DNA of 64,000 bases from Burkholderia cenocepacia (GCF_900446215.1 NZ_UAQZ01000015.1:186001-250000), one strand, 5' to 3'. Positions 43,995-53,775 are shown, numbered from the stretch's first letter. Program-made: numbers and translations. Notes: generated by a model from the letters alone, not told the origin.

Positions 43995-45002
43995 TCATTT
44001 GGTTCGAAAATGCTGGCGATAAGCCGCCGGCGACATGCCGACGACATTTTGAAACGCCTTCCGAAACGAAATCACATCGTCATATCCCAATTCCTTCGCA
44101 ACGAGCGCGATCGGCCGGTTACCCAATCGAAGCGCATCCTTCGCCTTCGTCATTCTCACCTGCCTTACATAGTTCGCGGGATTCAATCCCGTTGCCTTTT
44201 GAAATCGCCGAATGAATGTCCTTTCCGTGAGACAAGAAATTCCGGCAAGACTGGCTATGGTGTGATTGATACCCGGCGTTGAAAGGATGAGATGTTGAGC
44301 CTCCAATATCGCATCGTCGTCGTGATCGAGTCTTGGAAGGAATCCTTCTAGCGGCCGCTGGTCGTCACGCACCCCTTCGCTGAGCATGAAACGCGATGTG
44401 GCCAGCATGACATTTGCGCCCATGACGCGATCGACGATCAAGAAACCAAGATCATTCCATGCAAGGATGGCGCCGGCCGTAATGACATCCCCATCATCGA
44501 GCACGATGTTCTCGCTCGCGACGTGAGCGTCGGGGCAGGTACGGGAAAGGAGTTCCGCAAATGCCCAGTGCGTGGTGATCCGCCGTCGCGCCAACAGGCC
44601 GGTTTGGGCCAGCACGAACGCGCCTGCGCAGATGGAGCAGACGATTACGCCGCGCCCGTGCAGCTCGGCCAACCAGGCCGCCTCGCGCGGCATGTCCGAC
44701 ATGCGCTCGGGCATCACAACACTCGGCGGGGCGATAGCGAAAGCCGGCTGATGCGCGTCGGCCGGATCGCTGTCCCAACAGCATTCGATACGTCCCGACG
44801 CCGGGTTCAGTTGCCAATGCGTGACGCGGATACGGCAGTGGCGATCGTCCTCGTGCGGATAGGCCGCCCAATCATTGGCGATCCGAAACAGATCGGTCAA
44901 GCAGTGAATCGCGGCGATTTGACAGTCTGGATAGACCAGGAGTGCAACCTCGACAACTTTGTCAGTTTTGGACCTTAACAATGTCAACCTCGTCAGTTTC
45001 AA
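43995..45002 (-). CDS. GlxA-type AraC-family regulator
   Basis: The 335-residue protein has an N-terminal DJ-1/PfpI-like domain (VALLVYPDCQIAAIHCLTDLFRIA; ICSICAGAFVLAQTGLL with the nucleophile-elbow cysteine) and a C-terminal AraC helix-turn-helix pair (LTERTFIRRFQKATGLNPANYVRQVRMTKA). The gene is less GC-rich than neighbours. It is divergent from the chloroperoxidase-like gene and may control it. The start is uncertain because valine codons near residue 16 could also serve. Confidence 0.85.
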   Translation of the reverse strand: MKLTRLTLLRSKTDKVVEVALLVYPDCQIAAIHCLTDLFRIANDWAAYPHEDDRHCRIRVTHWQLNPASGRIECCWDSDPADAHQPAFAIAPPSVVMPERMSDMPREAAWLAELHGRGVIVCSICAGAFVLAQTGLLARRRITTHWAFAELLSRTCPDAHVASENIVLDDGDVITAGAILAWNDLGFLIVDRVMGANVMLATSRFMLSEGVRDDQRPLEGFLPRLDHDDDAILEAQHLILSTPGINHTIASLAGISCLTERTFIRRFQKATGLNPANYVRQVRMTKAKDALRLGNRPIALVAKELGYDDVISFRKAFQNVVGMSPAAYRQHFRTK

Positions 45003-45188
45003 TATATCTGCATCCGCCTACAATGGGTCTGCGCAAACCAGCATTACTAAGGAGCAGAGCGAAGTTGATATCCAATCCCTTCCGGCATTATCAACATATT
45101 AGCCAGCAATCGCGTTGACGTCTTGCAGATATCTGTCGAACCAGAAGATGAATTGTCTCGATCACCAGATAATCAGAAGAATATAGCA

Positions 45189-46196
45189 ATGGAAAAAATT
45201 TGCGATTCGAACCCTCAAGGCGGCGACGACGTTGATGTGCGACGTCGTCAATTACTCCTCGGCGGCGTCATTGCCGCGACCACGGGTTACTTGGCTTTAC
45301 CCGCTCGAGCAGCATCCAGCAATCCTCTCTCTTCACCACAAGGCAATACGCAAGGAGTTCAGCACATGGGTACCGTTACCACCAAAGATGGCGTCGAGAT
45401 CTTCTACAAGGACTGGGGTCCGCGCGATGCCAAGGTCATCCATTTCCACCATGGCTGGCCTCTCAGCTCAGATGATTGGGATGCGCAACTGCTGTTCTTT
45501 GTGAACAAGGGCTTTCGCGTCGTCGCGCATGATCGCCGGGGCCACGGTCGTTCCAGCCAGGTTTGGGACGGCCATGACATGGACCATTACGCCGATGATG
45601 CCGCGGCAGTGGTCGAGAAGCTCGGTACCCACGGAGCAATGCACGTTGGCCACTCCACCGGCGGTGGCGAGGTGGTGCGTTATATCGCACGGCATGGCGA
45701 GCGCAATGTGAGCAAAGCCGTCCTGATCAGCTCGGTGCCGCCGCTGATGGTCAAGACCAGCAGCAATCCGAACGGTACGCCGAAGTCCGTCTTCGACGAT
45801 TTCCAGGCACATGTCGCAGCGAACCGGGCGCAGTTCTACCTCGACGTGCCGGCCGGCCCCTTCTACGGCTATAACCGCCCCGGGGCCAAGCCGTCGGAGG
45901 GGGTGATCTACAACTGGTGGCGTCAAGGCATGATGGGCAGTACGAAGGCGCAGTACGACGGCATCGTTGCGTTCTCGCAGACCGATTTCACCAACGATCT
46001 CAAGGGGATCACCATCCCCGTGCTGGTCATTCATGGTGACGATGACCAGGTTGTTCCTTATGCCGATTCCGGCGTGCTGTCCGCCAAGCTGGTCAAGAAC
46101 GGGAAGCTGATTACGTACAAGGGGGCTCCGCACGGCATTCCGACTACCCATGCCGACAAGGTCAACGCCGATCTGCTCGAGTTCTTGCAAAGCTGA
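45189..46196 (+). CDS. Tat-exported chloroperoxidase-like alpha/beta hydrolase
   Basis: The 335-residue protein begins with a twin-arginine type signal (RRRQLLLGGVIAATTGYLALPARA). The remaining domain is a cofactor-free haloperoxidase/esterase: HFHHGWPLSSDDW oxyanion region, nucleophile Ser in GHSTGGG, Asp in HGDDDQVVP and His in GAPHGIPTTH. Such proteins form peracids from carboxylic acids and peroxide but are often esterases in vivo. ATG 45189 was chosen; a TTG 22 codons upstream is possible. GC is below that of flanking core genes, suggesting acquisition with the AraC gene. Confidence 0.85.
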   Translation: MEKICDSNPQGGDDVDVRRRQLLLGGVIAATTGYLALPARAASSNPLSSPQGNTQGVQHMGTVTTKDGVEIFYKDWGPRDAKVIHFHHGWPLSSDDWDAQLLFFVNKGFRVVAHDRRGHGRSSQVWDGHDMDHYADDAAAVVEKLGTHGAMHVGHSTGGGEVVRYIARHGERNVSKAVLISSVPPLMVKTSSNPNGTPKSVFDDFQAHVAANRAQFYLDVPAGPFYGYNRPGAKPSEGVIYNWWRQGMMGSTKAQYDGIVAFSQTDFTNDLKGITIPVLVIHGDDDQVVPYADSGVLSAKLVKNGKLITYKGAPHGIPTTHADKVNADLLEFLQS

Positions 46197-46479
46197 TTAC
46201 CTCTTCCATGCGAGCAAGAGGTGACAGCCTGACGTGATGGTGAGGTCACGGTCCCGCCCCGCCTCCGCGCGGGCTGGGACGATTGAGGCAGGCTCCCCGC
46301 ACCTGTTGTTCATGTGATCCGGACGTGCATCACGATCGAACCCGGATTGAATACGACCATTTCGTCGAAATGATCCGTGAAGCAGGCAACCCGTCATCGC
46401 TCGTCGGCTAGCGTGGCCGCAATCGGTCCCCGCACGCACGCAGGACGAAGCGCACGCGTGCCGGCAGTGCATGCCGACC
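46197..46479. other. Intergenic region between hydrolase and dnaE2
   Basis: No gene or convincing terminator was found in these 283 bp between convergent genes. Confidence 0.4.
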
Positions 46480-49400
46480 TTAGTGGAATTCCCGGCTCGA
46501 CGTGCGCAGGCCGCCGAGCAGCGGCGTCAGATCCTCGAAATGCTGCGCGACGAGGTGCCGCACGTCGCTCACGACCTGCCACACGCCGGACGCCGCGAGC
46601 AGCCGCGAATCGAGTGTTTCGCGGCGCTGCCGCGCGAGCAGCTCGGGCCGGACGATCACGTTCACGCAGCCCGTTTCGTCCTCGAGCGTCATGAACATCA
46701 CGCCCTTCGCGGTGCCCGGCATCTGCCGGGCGATCACGAGCCCGCATGCGCGTGCGAGCCGGCCGTCGGGACGGTCGCGCAACTCGGCCGCCGACGACAG
46801 CCGCTGCGCGCGCAAGGCCGGCCGCAGCAACGCGACCGGATGGCGGTTCAGCGTGAGGCCGGTGGTGTGATAGTCGGCGAGGATGTCGTCGGCTTCCGAC
46901 GGCGCGCCGAGCGCGGGTTGCTCCACCTCGTCGATCGGCGCGGCGGCGAGCAGGTCGCGCTCCGGCGCCGCGGCGACGGCCTGCCACAACGCATCGCGAC
47001 GATGGCCGGCGAGCGTCGCGAGCGCATTCGCGGCGGCGAGCGCCTCGAGATCGCGACGTTCGAGTTGCGCGCGGCGCGCGAGGGTGTCGACGTTGTCGAA
47101 CGGGCCGGCGGCGCGTGCGGCTTCGATGCGCCGCGCGGCGGCTTCGCTCAGGCCGCGCACGAGCGACAGGCCGAGCCGCACGGCCGGCTGACCGTGCGGC
47201 GGCGGCTGGTCGGGCAACGCTTCGAGCGCGGCTTCCCAGGTGCTTTGCGTCACGTCGATCGGCAGCACCTTCACGCGGTGACGCTTCGCGTCCTGCACGA
47301 GTTGCGACGGCGGGTAGAACCCCATCGGCTGGCTGTTCAGCAGCGCGGCGAGAAAGATCGCGGGTTCGTGGCATTTGAGCCAGCTGCTCGCGTACGCGAG
47401 TTTCGCGAAGCTCGCGGCGTGGCTTTCGGGGAACCCGTATTCGCCGAAGCCTTTGATCTGCTCGAAGATCTGTTCGGCGAATTCGCGTGTGTAGTTGCGT
47501 TCGAGCATGCCGCTGATGATCTTGTCCTGATATTTCTCGAGATTGCCCTTGCGCTTCCACGCGGCCATCGCACGACGCAAGTCATCCGCTTCGCCAGGTG
47601 TAAAACCCGCGGCGACGATCGCAATCTGCATCACCTGTTCCTGGAAGATCGGCACACCCAGCGTACGAACGAGCACTTCCTTGAGCGCGTCGCTCGGATA
47701 CGTGACCTCGCCCTCCTCTTCACCGGCCACGATCCTGCGCCGCTGCAAATACGGATGCACGGCGCCGCCTTGAATCGGACCGGGCCGCACGATCGATACC
47801 TGAACGACGAGATCGTAGTAGTTGCGCGGCTTCAGCCGCGGCAGCATCGACATCTGCGCGCGCGATTCGATCTGGAACACGCCGACGGTATCGGCACGGC
47901 AGATCATGTCGTAGGTTGCCTTGTCATCCTGCGGAATGTGTTTCAGCGTGAATGGCTTGCCGTCCTTCGCTGGCCCGCGCCACGCGGTGCGCAGGTCGAA
48001 CGCGCGATGCAGCGCCGACAGCATGCCGAGCGCGAGCACGTCGACCTTCATCAGCCCGAGCGCTTCGAGATCGTCCTTGTCCCACTGGATCACGCGCCGC
48101 CCGTCCATCGCCGCGTTCTCGACCGGCACGAGCCGCGTGAGCTTGCCGCGGCTGATCGCGAAGCCGCCCGAATGCTGCGACAGGTGGCGCGGGAAGTTGA
48201 GCAAGCGCCCGGCCAGTTCGGCCCATGTGCGAATCAGCGGCGTTTCGGGATCGAGCCCGGTCGACGCGAATTGCCGCAGCAGATCGCGACTGCCGTCGAA
48301 CCAGCGATGCCCCTTTGCGACGCGATCGACCAGCATCGGATCGACGCCGAGCGCCTTGCCGGTTTCGCGCAGCACGCCGCGCGGACGATACGTCGAAACG
48401 GCAGCCGCGAGCGCGGCGCGATCCTTGCCGTATTTTGCGTAGATGTGCTGGATCACTTCTTCGCGGCGCTGATGCTCGAAGTCGACGTCGATATCCGGCG
48501 GCTCGCCGCGTTCCTCGCTGATGAAACGCTCGAACAGCATCGTGCTTTGCTCGGGATTCACTTCGGTGATGCCGAGGCAATAACAGACGACCGAGTTCGC
48601 GGCCGAGCCACGGCCCTGGCACAGGATGTTCTGGCTGCGCGCGTATTTGACGATGTCGTAGACGGTCAGGAAGAACGGCTCGTAGCTCAGCCGGGCGATC
48701 AGGTCGAGTTCATGGCGGATCTGCTTGTCGACCTTCTCCGGGATGCCCTGCGGATAACGCACCGCCGCTCCGGCGAAGGTTTCCTGTTCCAGATAGCGCG
48801 TCGGCGTCAGTCCCGCCGGCACGATCTCGTCGGGATACTCGTAACGCAGCGAGTCGAGTTCGAAATCGCATGCATCGAACATCGCGCACGTCTCCGCGAT
48901 CTCGGCCGACGAAAACAACTTCGCGATCCGCCCGCGCGAACGCAGATGCTGCTCCGCATTCGGCGCGAGCGCGTACCCGCATTCGGAGACCGGCATCCCG
49001 ACGCGAATCGCCGTCATCACGTCCTGCAGCGGCTTGCACGAGCGCACGTGCATCGTCACGTCGCCCAGCGCGACGAGTCGCACGCCGCGCCGTTTGCCGG
49101 CCTCGCGAATCTCGTCGCGCTGCGCGCCGTCCAGCGCGCGCTGCAACTGCACGAGCCCGAGCCGCGCCCGCTCGCCGAACGTCGCGCGAAACCACGCGAC
49201 CTGCGCATCGAGCACGTCCGCCCGCACCGGGTACGTCGGCACGAGAATCGCGAAGCAGTCGGGCATGCCGCGCAAGTGGGCAAACTCCGCCGGCGGCGCC
49301 GACAGCATCCGCGACGTCAGCTGGTAAGTGCCCTTCGGCGATGCCATCCGCCGCCACGAAATCAACTCGGAAAGATTGCCGTACCCTTCGCGGTTCTGCG

Positions 49401-49695
49401 CGAGCAGCACGAGCCCGAACGCACCGGGGCCCGGGTCGTGGCCGGGCGCGACGTCATCCGGCGTGACGTCGAAATACGAACCGATGACGAGCGGCAATCC
49501 GTTCGCCTTCGCCGCGACATGCATGCGCGGCGCGCCGGCGAGCGAGCATTCGTCGGTGATCGCGATCCCGCGATAGCCGAGTTTCACCGCACGCTCGACC
49601 AGTTCGTCCGCATGCGATGCGCCATGCAGGAATGAAAAGTTCGAACGGCAGAACAACTCCGCGTAATCGGGCAGCCCGCTGAAATCCGCCATCAT
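46480..49695 (-). CDS. dnaE2: Error-prone DNA polymerase DnaE2
   Basis: The 1071-residue C-family polymerase belongs to the SOS mutasome, which bypasses DNA lesions. An N-terminal PHP domain (FCRSNFSFLHGASHADELVERA) precedes the polymerase core with the catalytic acidic motif PPDIDVDFEHQRRE. An HhH region and OB-fold end the chain (ARACGLVIARQMPGTAKGVMFMTLEDETG). It lies 6 bp after imuB in imuA-imuB-dnaE2, so it shares the LexA-controlled promoter. Confidence 0.96.
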   Translation of the reverse strand: MMADFSGLPDYAELFCRSNFSFLHGASHADELVERAVKLGYRGIAITDECSLAGAPRMHVAAKANGLPLVIGSYFDVTPDDVAPGHDPGPGAFGLVLLAQNREGYGNLSELISWRRMASPKGTYQLTSRMLSAPPAEFAHLRGMPDCFAILVPTYPVRADVLDAQVAWFRATFGERARLGLVQLQRALDGAQRDEIREAGKRRGVRLVALGDVTMHVRSCKPLQDVMTAIRVGMPVSECGYALAPNAEQHLRSRGRIAKLFSSAEIAETCAMFDACDFELDSLRYEYPDEIVPAGLTPTRYLEQETFAGAAVRYPQGIPEKVDKQIRHELDLIARLSYEPFFLTVYDIVKYARSQNILCQGRGSAANSVVCYCLGITEVNPEQSTMLFERFISEERGEPPDIDVDFEHQRREEVIQHIYAKYGKDRAALAAAVSTYRPRGVLRETGKALGVDPMLVDRVAKGHRWFDGSRDLLRQFASTGLDPETPLIRTWAELAGRLLNFPRHLSQHSGGFAISRGKLTRLVPVENAAMDGRRVIQWDKDDLEALGLMKVDVLALGMLSALHRAFDLRTAWRGPAKDGKPFTLKHIPQDDKATYDMICRADTVGVFQIESRAQMSMLPRLKPRNYYDLVVQVSIVRPGPIQGGAVHPYLQRRRIVAGEEEGEVTYPSDALKEVLVRTLGVPIFQEQVMQIAIVAAGFTPGEADDLRRAMAAWKRKGNLEKYQDKIISGMLERNYTREFAEQIFEQIKGFGEYGFPESHAASFAKLAYASSWLKCHEPAIFLAALLNSQPMGFYPPSQLVQDAKRHRVKVLPIDVTQSTWEAALEALPDQPPPHGQPAVRLGLSLVRGLSEAAARRIEAARAAGPFDNVDTLARRAQLERRDLEALAAANALATLAGHRRDALWQAVAAAPERDLLAAAPIDEVEQPALGAPSEADDILADYHTTGLTLNRHPVALLRPALRAQRLSSAAELRDRPDGRLARACGLVIARQMPGTAKGVMFMTLEDETGCVNVIVRPELLARQRRETLDSRLLAASGVWQVVSDVRHLVAQHFEDLTPLLGGLRTSSREFH

Positions 49696-49701
49696 CTTCG
49701 T

Positions 49702-51198
49702 TCACCCGAACAGGCCGTGCAGGAACCAGTGCGGTTCGGACTCGCTCCCCGCCCGTTCCCTGAACACCCAATAGCACGCACCGGCTTCGTCCTGCGCGAC
49801 GTGGTAATCGCGTGCCGCGAGCTGACCATCGAACCACCCGGCCTCGATCCGCTCCGCCGACGACATCATCCTCAGCGGCGTATGGAATACCGGCCGCTCG
49901 CCACGCATCAGCAACGGCAGCGGTTCGGCCAGCAACCACGCGGGGCGCGGCGGCACGGCCGGCGGCCCGCCGGCCGGCTTGCCCGCCTGCGCATCGAGCG
50001 GCAGCCAGCGGTTCGCGGCTTCGGGCCGATGATCGGCGACGGGTGCCGCGCGCAGCACGTTGTCCGCGCCGAGCCGCGCGACCAGCAACTCGAGCAACCG
50101 CTCGCGGGTTTCCCGCGTACCGCCCGGCTCGGGAAAAAGATCGTCGGCCGGCGGCGCGACCGATTCGACGCGCGTGGCCTTCAGACGCACCGCGATCACC
50201 GCGGCCGGCAGCTCGACGCGCGCGAGCCGCTCGCCGAGCAGCCGCATGAAATGCCCCTCGTCGCGCACGGGGGCGGCGAACGCGAGCGCGAGCGGGGTCG
50301 GCGGCACGGCCTGGCGGCCGCGTTCGTGCTCGAGATCGAACGTCATCGCGGCGAGCGACAGGTGCCGCGCGGCCAGCCAGCCGCACAGCTGCACGACGAG
50401 CCGCCGCGCGGCGAACAGCACGGCTTCCGCGTATTCGACGCGCTCCGGCAACTCGAGCCGCACGTCGAACACGGGCGGCACCGCCATCCATGCGAGCGGC
50501 TCGACCGCTTCGCCGTACGCACGATCGAGCGCGGCCAGCAACGCGGGACCGCAGCGTCGCTGCAGCCCTGCGCGCGGCAGGCGGCGCAGATCGGCGAGCG
50601 TGCGGCAGCCGAGGCCGTCGAACCAGCCCGCATACGGACGCGCATCGGGCAGCAGCACGCACGGCAGCCGGTCGAGCGTGCGGACGAGCGAGGTCTGGCG
50701 TGCGACGCGGCGCCGGCTGCGTGCGCGGGCCGACGTGCGCGCGAGCAGCCATGCGCCGCGCCCGGTCGGCGCGGCGGACAGGCGCGCCGCGTAGCCGAGC
50801 GCCGCGAGCATCGCGCGCACCTGGCGGCACAGCGACGGCAGGCCGCCGAACAGGCGCAGGCTCGAGCCGACGTCGACGATCAGCGTGGCTTCGTCGTCGA
50901 GCGCGACGCACGGCGAGAAACGCAGCAGCGCGAGCGCGACCGCGCGCAGCGCATCGGCTTCGCGCGCGGGATCGCGTTCGACGAGTTGCGTATCGGGCGC
51001 GAGCGTGAGCACGCCGCCGCGCTTCATGCCCGCGCGCACGCCCTGCCGGCGCGCGGCCGCGTCGGCGATCAGCACGACGCCCTGCTCGAGCACCGCGCAG
51101 CCGGCCTCGCCGGCCTCGCCGGCCGCCGCGTCAGACGGCGGCGGGGCGCACACGTCGAGCGGCAGGCGCGGCAGATGGATGCCGAGCAAGACGCGCAT
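49702..51198 (-). CDS. imuB: ImuB, Y-family polymerase-like mutasome hub
   Basis: The 498-residue protein resembles Y-family polymerases (DATLIVDVGSSLRLFGGLPSLCRQVRAML; LRRLPRAGLQRRCG) but its start MRVLLGIHLPRLPLDV lacks the usual catalytic acidic motif. It is expected to be inactive and to bridge DnaE2, ImuA and the beta clamp. It starts inside imuA, with a 68-nt overlap, implying coupled translation. Confidence 0.92.
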   Translation of the reverse strand: MRVLLGIHLPRLPLDVCAPPPSDAAAGEAGEAGCAVLEQGVVLIADAAARRQGVRAGMKRGGVLTLAPDTQLVERDPAREADALRAVALALLRFSPCVALDDEATLIVDVGSSLRLFGGLPSLCRQVRAMLAALGYAARLSAAPTGRGAWLLARTSARARSRRRVARQTSLVRTLDRLPCVLLPDARPYAGWFDGLGCRTLADLRRLPRAGLQRRCGPALLAALDRAYGEAVEPLAWMAVPPVFDVRLELPERVEYAEAVLFAARRLVVQLCGWLAARHLSLAAMTFDLEHERGRQAVPPTPLALAFAAPVRDEGHFMRLLGERLARVELPAAVIAVRLKATRVESVAPPADDLFPEPGGTRETRERLLELLVARLGADNVLRAAPVADHRPEAANRWLPLDAQAGKPAGGPPAVPPRPAWLLAEPLPLLMRGERPVFHTPLRMMSSAERIEAGWFDGQLAARDYHVAQDEAGACYWVFRERAGSESEPHWFLHGLFG

Positions 51199-51838
51199 AG
51201 CGGCTCTCCACGATGGGCGACGGCAAATCGAGCACGAGCGGCTCGCTGCGCGCGGGCCCGCGACGCTTGACGATGTCGAGCGACACGCCGCCCGGCACCG
51301 GATACAGCGCGACGCGCAGCACGGCCGGCGACGGCTGCCGCGCGGCCGACAGCGGACGCAGCATCACGAACAGCGTGTCGCCCGTGCGCGCGGCCGCGAG
51401 ATGCAGGCGCCGCAGCGCATCGGGCCGCGCGTCCTGCCAGAGCAGCAGCGCGCCGCAACAGCCGGCCTTGAGCGCCTGCTCGGCGGCCCACAACGCATCG
51501 GTACGGCTACCGGCGCGCAGCCACAGCAGCGTGTCGGCCGGCACGCCGAGACTGGCGAGCGCGGTGGCATGCGGCGACTGCGGCGGCGCAACGAGCGCGA
51601 GCGGCCGCCGCACGCTGACGGTGCGGGCAAGCGCCGGCGCGAGCAGCCGCATCTCGCCGCAGCCCGGCTGCGCGGCCAGCAGTTCGACGAGGCCGCCGAC
51701 CGGCCAGCCGCCGCCCGGCAGCTCGGCCGACAGCGGCGCGAAGCCCGTGTCGATCGTGCGCGGGCCGCCGCGCGCGAGCTGCGAGCCGCGCCAAAGGGAC
51801 GGATGAAGGGATTCGGGAGTAATGGAGGATGCGAGCAT
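51131..51838 (-). CDS. imuA: ImuA, RecA/SulA-like mutasome protein
   Basis: The 235-residue first gene of the mutasome operon is a RecA-fold-like protein. LPGGGWPVGGLVELLA replaces the Walker A region, and GCCGALLLWQDARPDALRRLHLAA is the matching internal strand-helix block. It recruits the translesion complex with ImuB. ATG 51838 (MLASSITPESLHP) lies 13 bp downstream of a LexA box, matching direct SOS repression; the longer upstream frame would run through that operator. Confidence 0.9.
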   Translation of the reverse strand: MLASSITPESLHPSLWRGSQLARGGPRTIDTGFAPLSAELPGGGWPVGGLVELLAAQPGCGEMRLLAPALARTVSVRRPLALVAPPQSPHATALASLGVPADTLLWLRAGSRTDALWAAEQALKAGCCGALLLWQDARPDALRRLHLAAARTGDTLFVMLRPLSAARQPSPAVLRVALYPVPGGVSLDIVKRRGPARSEPLVLDLPSPIVESRYARLARHPSAAPAARRVRPAAV

Positions 51839-51850
51839 GACGCCACCCAC

Positions 51851-51870
51851 AACTGTATGGATATACAGTA
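51851..51870 (-). promoter_or_regulatory. LexA (SOS) box of imuA-imuB-dnaE2
   Basis: CTGT at 51853-51856 and ACAG at 51865-51868 enclose eight A/T-rich bases, the CTGT-N8-ACAG form of the SOS operator. It ends next to the imuA start. Confidence 0.93.
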
Positions 51871-51997
51871 TATGGCAATGCGCGCGCGTCGCACAGCACC
51901 GGTGCAAAACCGGTTTTCGTCGGAAGAAACCGGGGAGAAGCCGGCGCGCCCGTCATGTCACGGCGCGCCGGCCCGTCAGCCGTCGGTCAGCAGCCCG

Positions 51998-52792
51998 TCA
52001 GCCGAGCAGCAACGCGTCGTCGTCGAGCTGCTCGTGCCGCACCTTCTCGAACATCTGCAGCAGATCCGGCACGTCCAGCCCCTTGCGCGCGTCGCCCGAC
52101 ACGTCGAGCACGACCTGCCCCTGGTGCAGCATCACCGTACGGTCGCCGTAGTCGAGCGCCTGCCGCATGCTGTGCGTGACCATCATCGTCGTCAGCTTGC
52201 TCTCGGCGACGATGCGCGCGGTCAGCTCCAGCACGAACGCGGCCGTCTTCGGATCGAGCGCGGCCGTGTGCTCGTCGAGCAGCAGGATCCGCGACGGCCG
52301 CAGCGACGCCATCAGCAGGCTCACGGCCTGCCGCTGGCCGCCCGACAGCAGCCCGATCCGGTCGGTCAGCCGGTTTTCCAGCCCGAGGTTCAGCAGCCGC
52401 AGCTTGTCGCGGAACAGCTCGCGCGACGGCCGGTCGAGCGCCGCCCGGAAGCCGCGCCGCGCGCCGCGCGCCATCGCGAGCGCCATGTTCTCCTCGATCG
52501 TCAGCGCCTCGCAGGTGCCGGCCATCGGGTCCTGGAACACGCGCGCGACGAGGTGCGCGCGGTCCCACGCGGCCTTGCGCGTCACATCCGTGCCGTCGAT
52601 CGCGATGCGTCCCGCATCGACGCGCTGGTCGCCGCTGACCGCATTGAGGAAGGTCGACTTGCCGGCGCCGTTCGAGCCGATCACCGCGACGAACTGGCCG
52701 TCGGGAATCTCGAGCGACAGCCCGCGCAGCGCGCGCGTCTCGATCGGCGTGCCGGGATTGAACGTGAGTTTGAGATCGTGTGCGGACAGCAT
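51998..52792 (-). CDS. ABC transporter ATP-binding protein
   Basis: The 264-residue ATPase has Walker A GSNGAGKST, signature LSGGQRQAVSLLMA and Walker B RILLLDEHTAALDP. It lies one base after the permease gene and energises that importer. The substrate is unknown; systems with this kind of binding protein have been linked to aromatic amino acids or other small organics. Confidence 0.92.
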   Translation of the reverse strand: MLSAHDLKLTFNPGTPIETRALRGLSLEIPDGQFVAVIGSNGAGKSTFLNAVSGDQRVDAGRIAIDGTDVTRKAAWDRAHLVARVFQDPMAGTCEALTIEENMALAMARGARRGFRAALDRPSRELFRDKLRLLNLGLENRLTDRIGLLSGGQRQAVSLLMASLRPSRILLLDEHTAALDPKTAAFVLELTARIVAESKLTTMMVTHSMRQALDYGDRTVMLHQGQVVLDVSGDARKGLDVPDLLQMFEKVRHEQLDDDALLLG

Positions 52793-52793
52793 G

Positions 52794-53690
52794 TCATGCC
52801 CCTCCGTTCTTGCGCGCGAACAGCTTCTTGCGCGTCGCCGGCAGCACCAGCGCGATCGTGACGAGCGCGGCCGTCACGAGGTTCAGGTCCTGCGCCTTCA
52901 GGCCGATGAATTCGCTGTTCAGCGCGAGCGCGATGAAGAAGCGGTAGACGATCGCGCCGAGCACGACGGCAAGCGTCGTCAGCACCAGCCGGCGCGCCGG
53001 CAGCAGCGTCTCGCCGATGATCACGGCGGCCAGCCCGATCACGATCGTGCCGATCCCCATCGAGATGTCCGAGCCGCCCTGCGTCTGCGCAAACAGGGCG
53101 CCCGCGAGCGCGACGAGCGCGTTCGACAGCGCCATCCCGGCGAGCGTCGCCCGGCCGGTCGCGATGCCCTGCGCGCGCGCCATCCGCGGGTTCGCGCCGG
53201 TCGCGCGCATCGCGAGGCCGAGCTGCGACGAGAAGAACCAGTCGAGGCCGAGCTTCGCGATCACGACGACGATCGCGAGCAGCGCCGGGCGCAGCACGTA
53301 ATCGGGCATCCAGTCGGGCTGCAGCACGGTGAAGAGCGTCGGCTCGGTGATCAGCGGCACGTTCGGCCGGCCCATGATCCGCAGGTTCACCGAGTAGAGC
53401 GCGATCATCATCAGGATACTGGCGAGCAGATCCATGATCTTCAGGCGCACGTTCAGCCAGCCGGTGACGAAGCCGGCCAGCGCGCCCGCGACGATCGCGA
53501 GCAGCGTCGCGGAAAACGGGTCATGGCCGGCCGAGATCAGCGTCGCGGCGACGGCGCCGCCGAGCGGAAAGCTGCCGTCGACGGTGAGGTCGGGGAAGTT
53601 GAGGATGCGAAACGAGATCAGCACCCCGAGGGCGACGAGGCTGAAGATCAGGCCGATCTCCAGTGCGCCCAGAAACGAGAACAGAGACAT
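52794..53690 (-). CDS. ABC transporter permease, branched-chain amino-acid type fold
   Basis: The 298-residue membrane protein has eight to ten hydrophobic segments (FLGALEIGLIFSLVALGVLISFRILNFPDLTVDGSFPLGG at the start). It belongs to the BPD_transp_2 type that pairs with PF04392 binding proteins. It lies 139 bp after the binding-protein gene, with a strong hairpin in the gap. Confidence 0.9.
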   Translation of the reverse strand: MSLFSFLGALEIGLIFSLVALGVLISFRILNFPDLTVDGSFPLGGAVAATLISAGHDPFSATLLAIVAGALAGFVTGWLNVRLKIMDLLASILMMIALYSVNLRIMGRPNVPLITEPTLFTVLQPDWMPDYVLRPALLAIVVVIAKLGLDWFFSSQLGLAMRATGANPRMARAQGIATGRATLAGMALSNALVALAGALFAQTQGGSDISMGIGTIVIGLAAVIIGETLLPARRLVLTTLAVVLGAIVYRFFIALALNSEFIGLKAQDLNLVTAALVTIALVLPATRKKLFARKNGGA

Positions 53691-53740
53691 GATGGGGAAA
53701 TCCTGTTGCTTCCCGGCCGGACGTGTACGGCCGGGCGAAG

Positions 53741-53775
53741 CGGACGGGCGGCCCCGGGTGGGAGCCGCCCGTCCG
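53741..53775 (-). other. Intercistronic hairpin between binding protein and permease
   Basis: A perfect 12-bp GC stem (53741-53752 with 53764-53775) and 11-base loop lack a T-tract. In ABC operons such structures often protect the binding-protein mRNA and lower expression of the membrane genes. Confidence 0.6.

Noticed and set aside
46471-49635. 1054-codon plus-strand ORF opposite dnaE2
   Set aside because: Mirror frame of a conserved polymerase gene; composition only.
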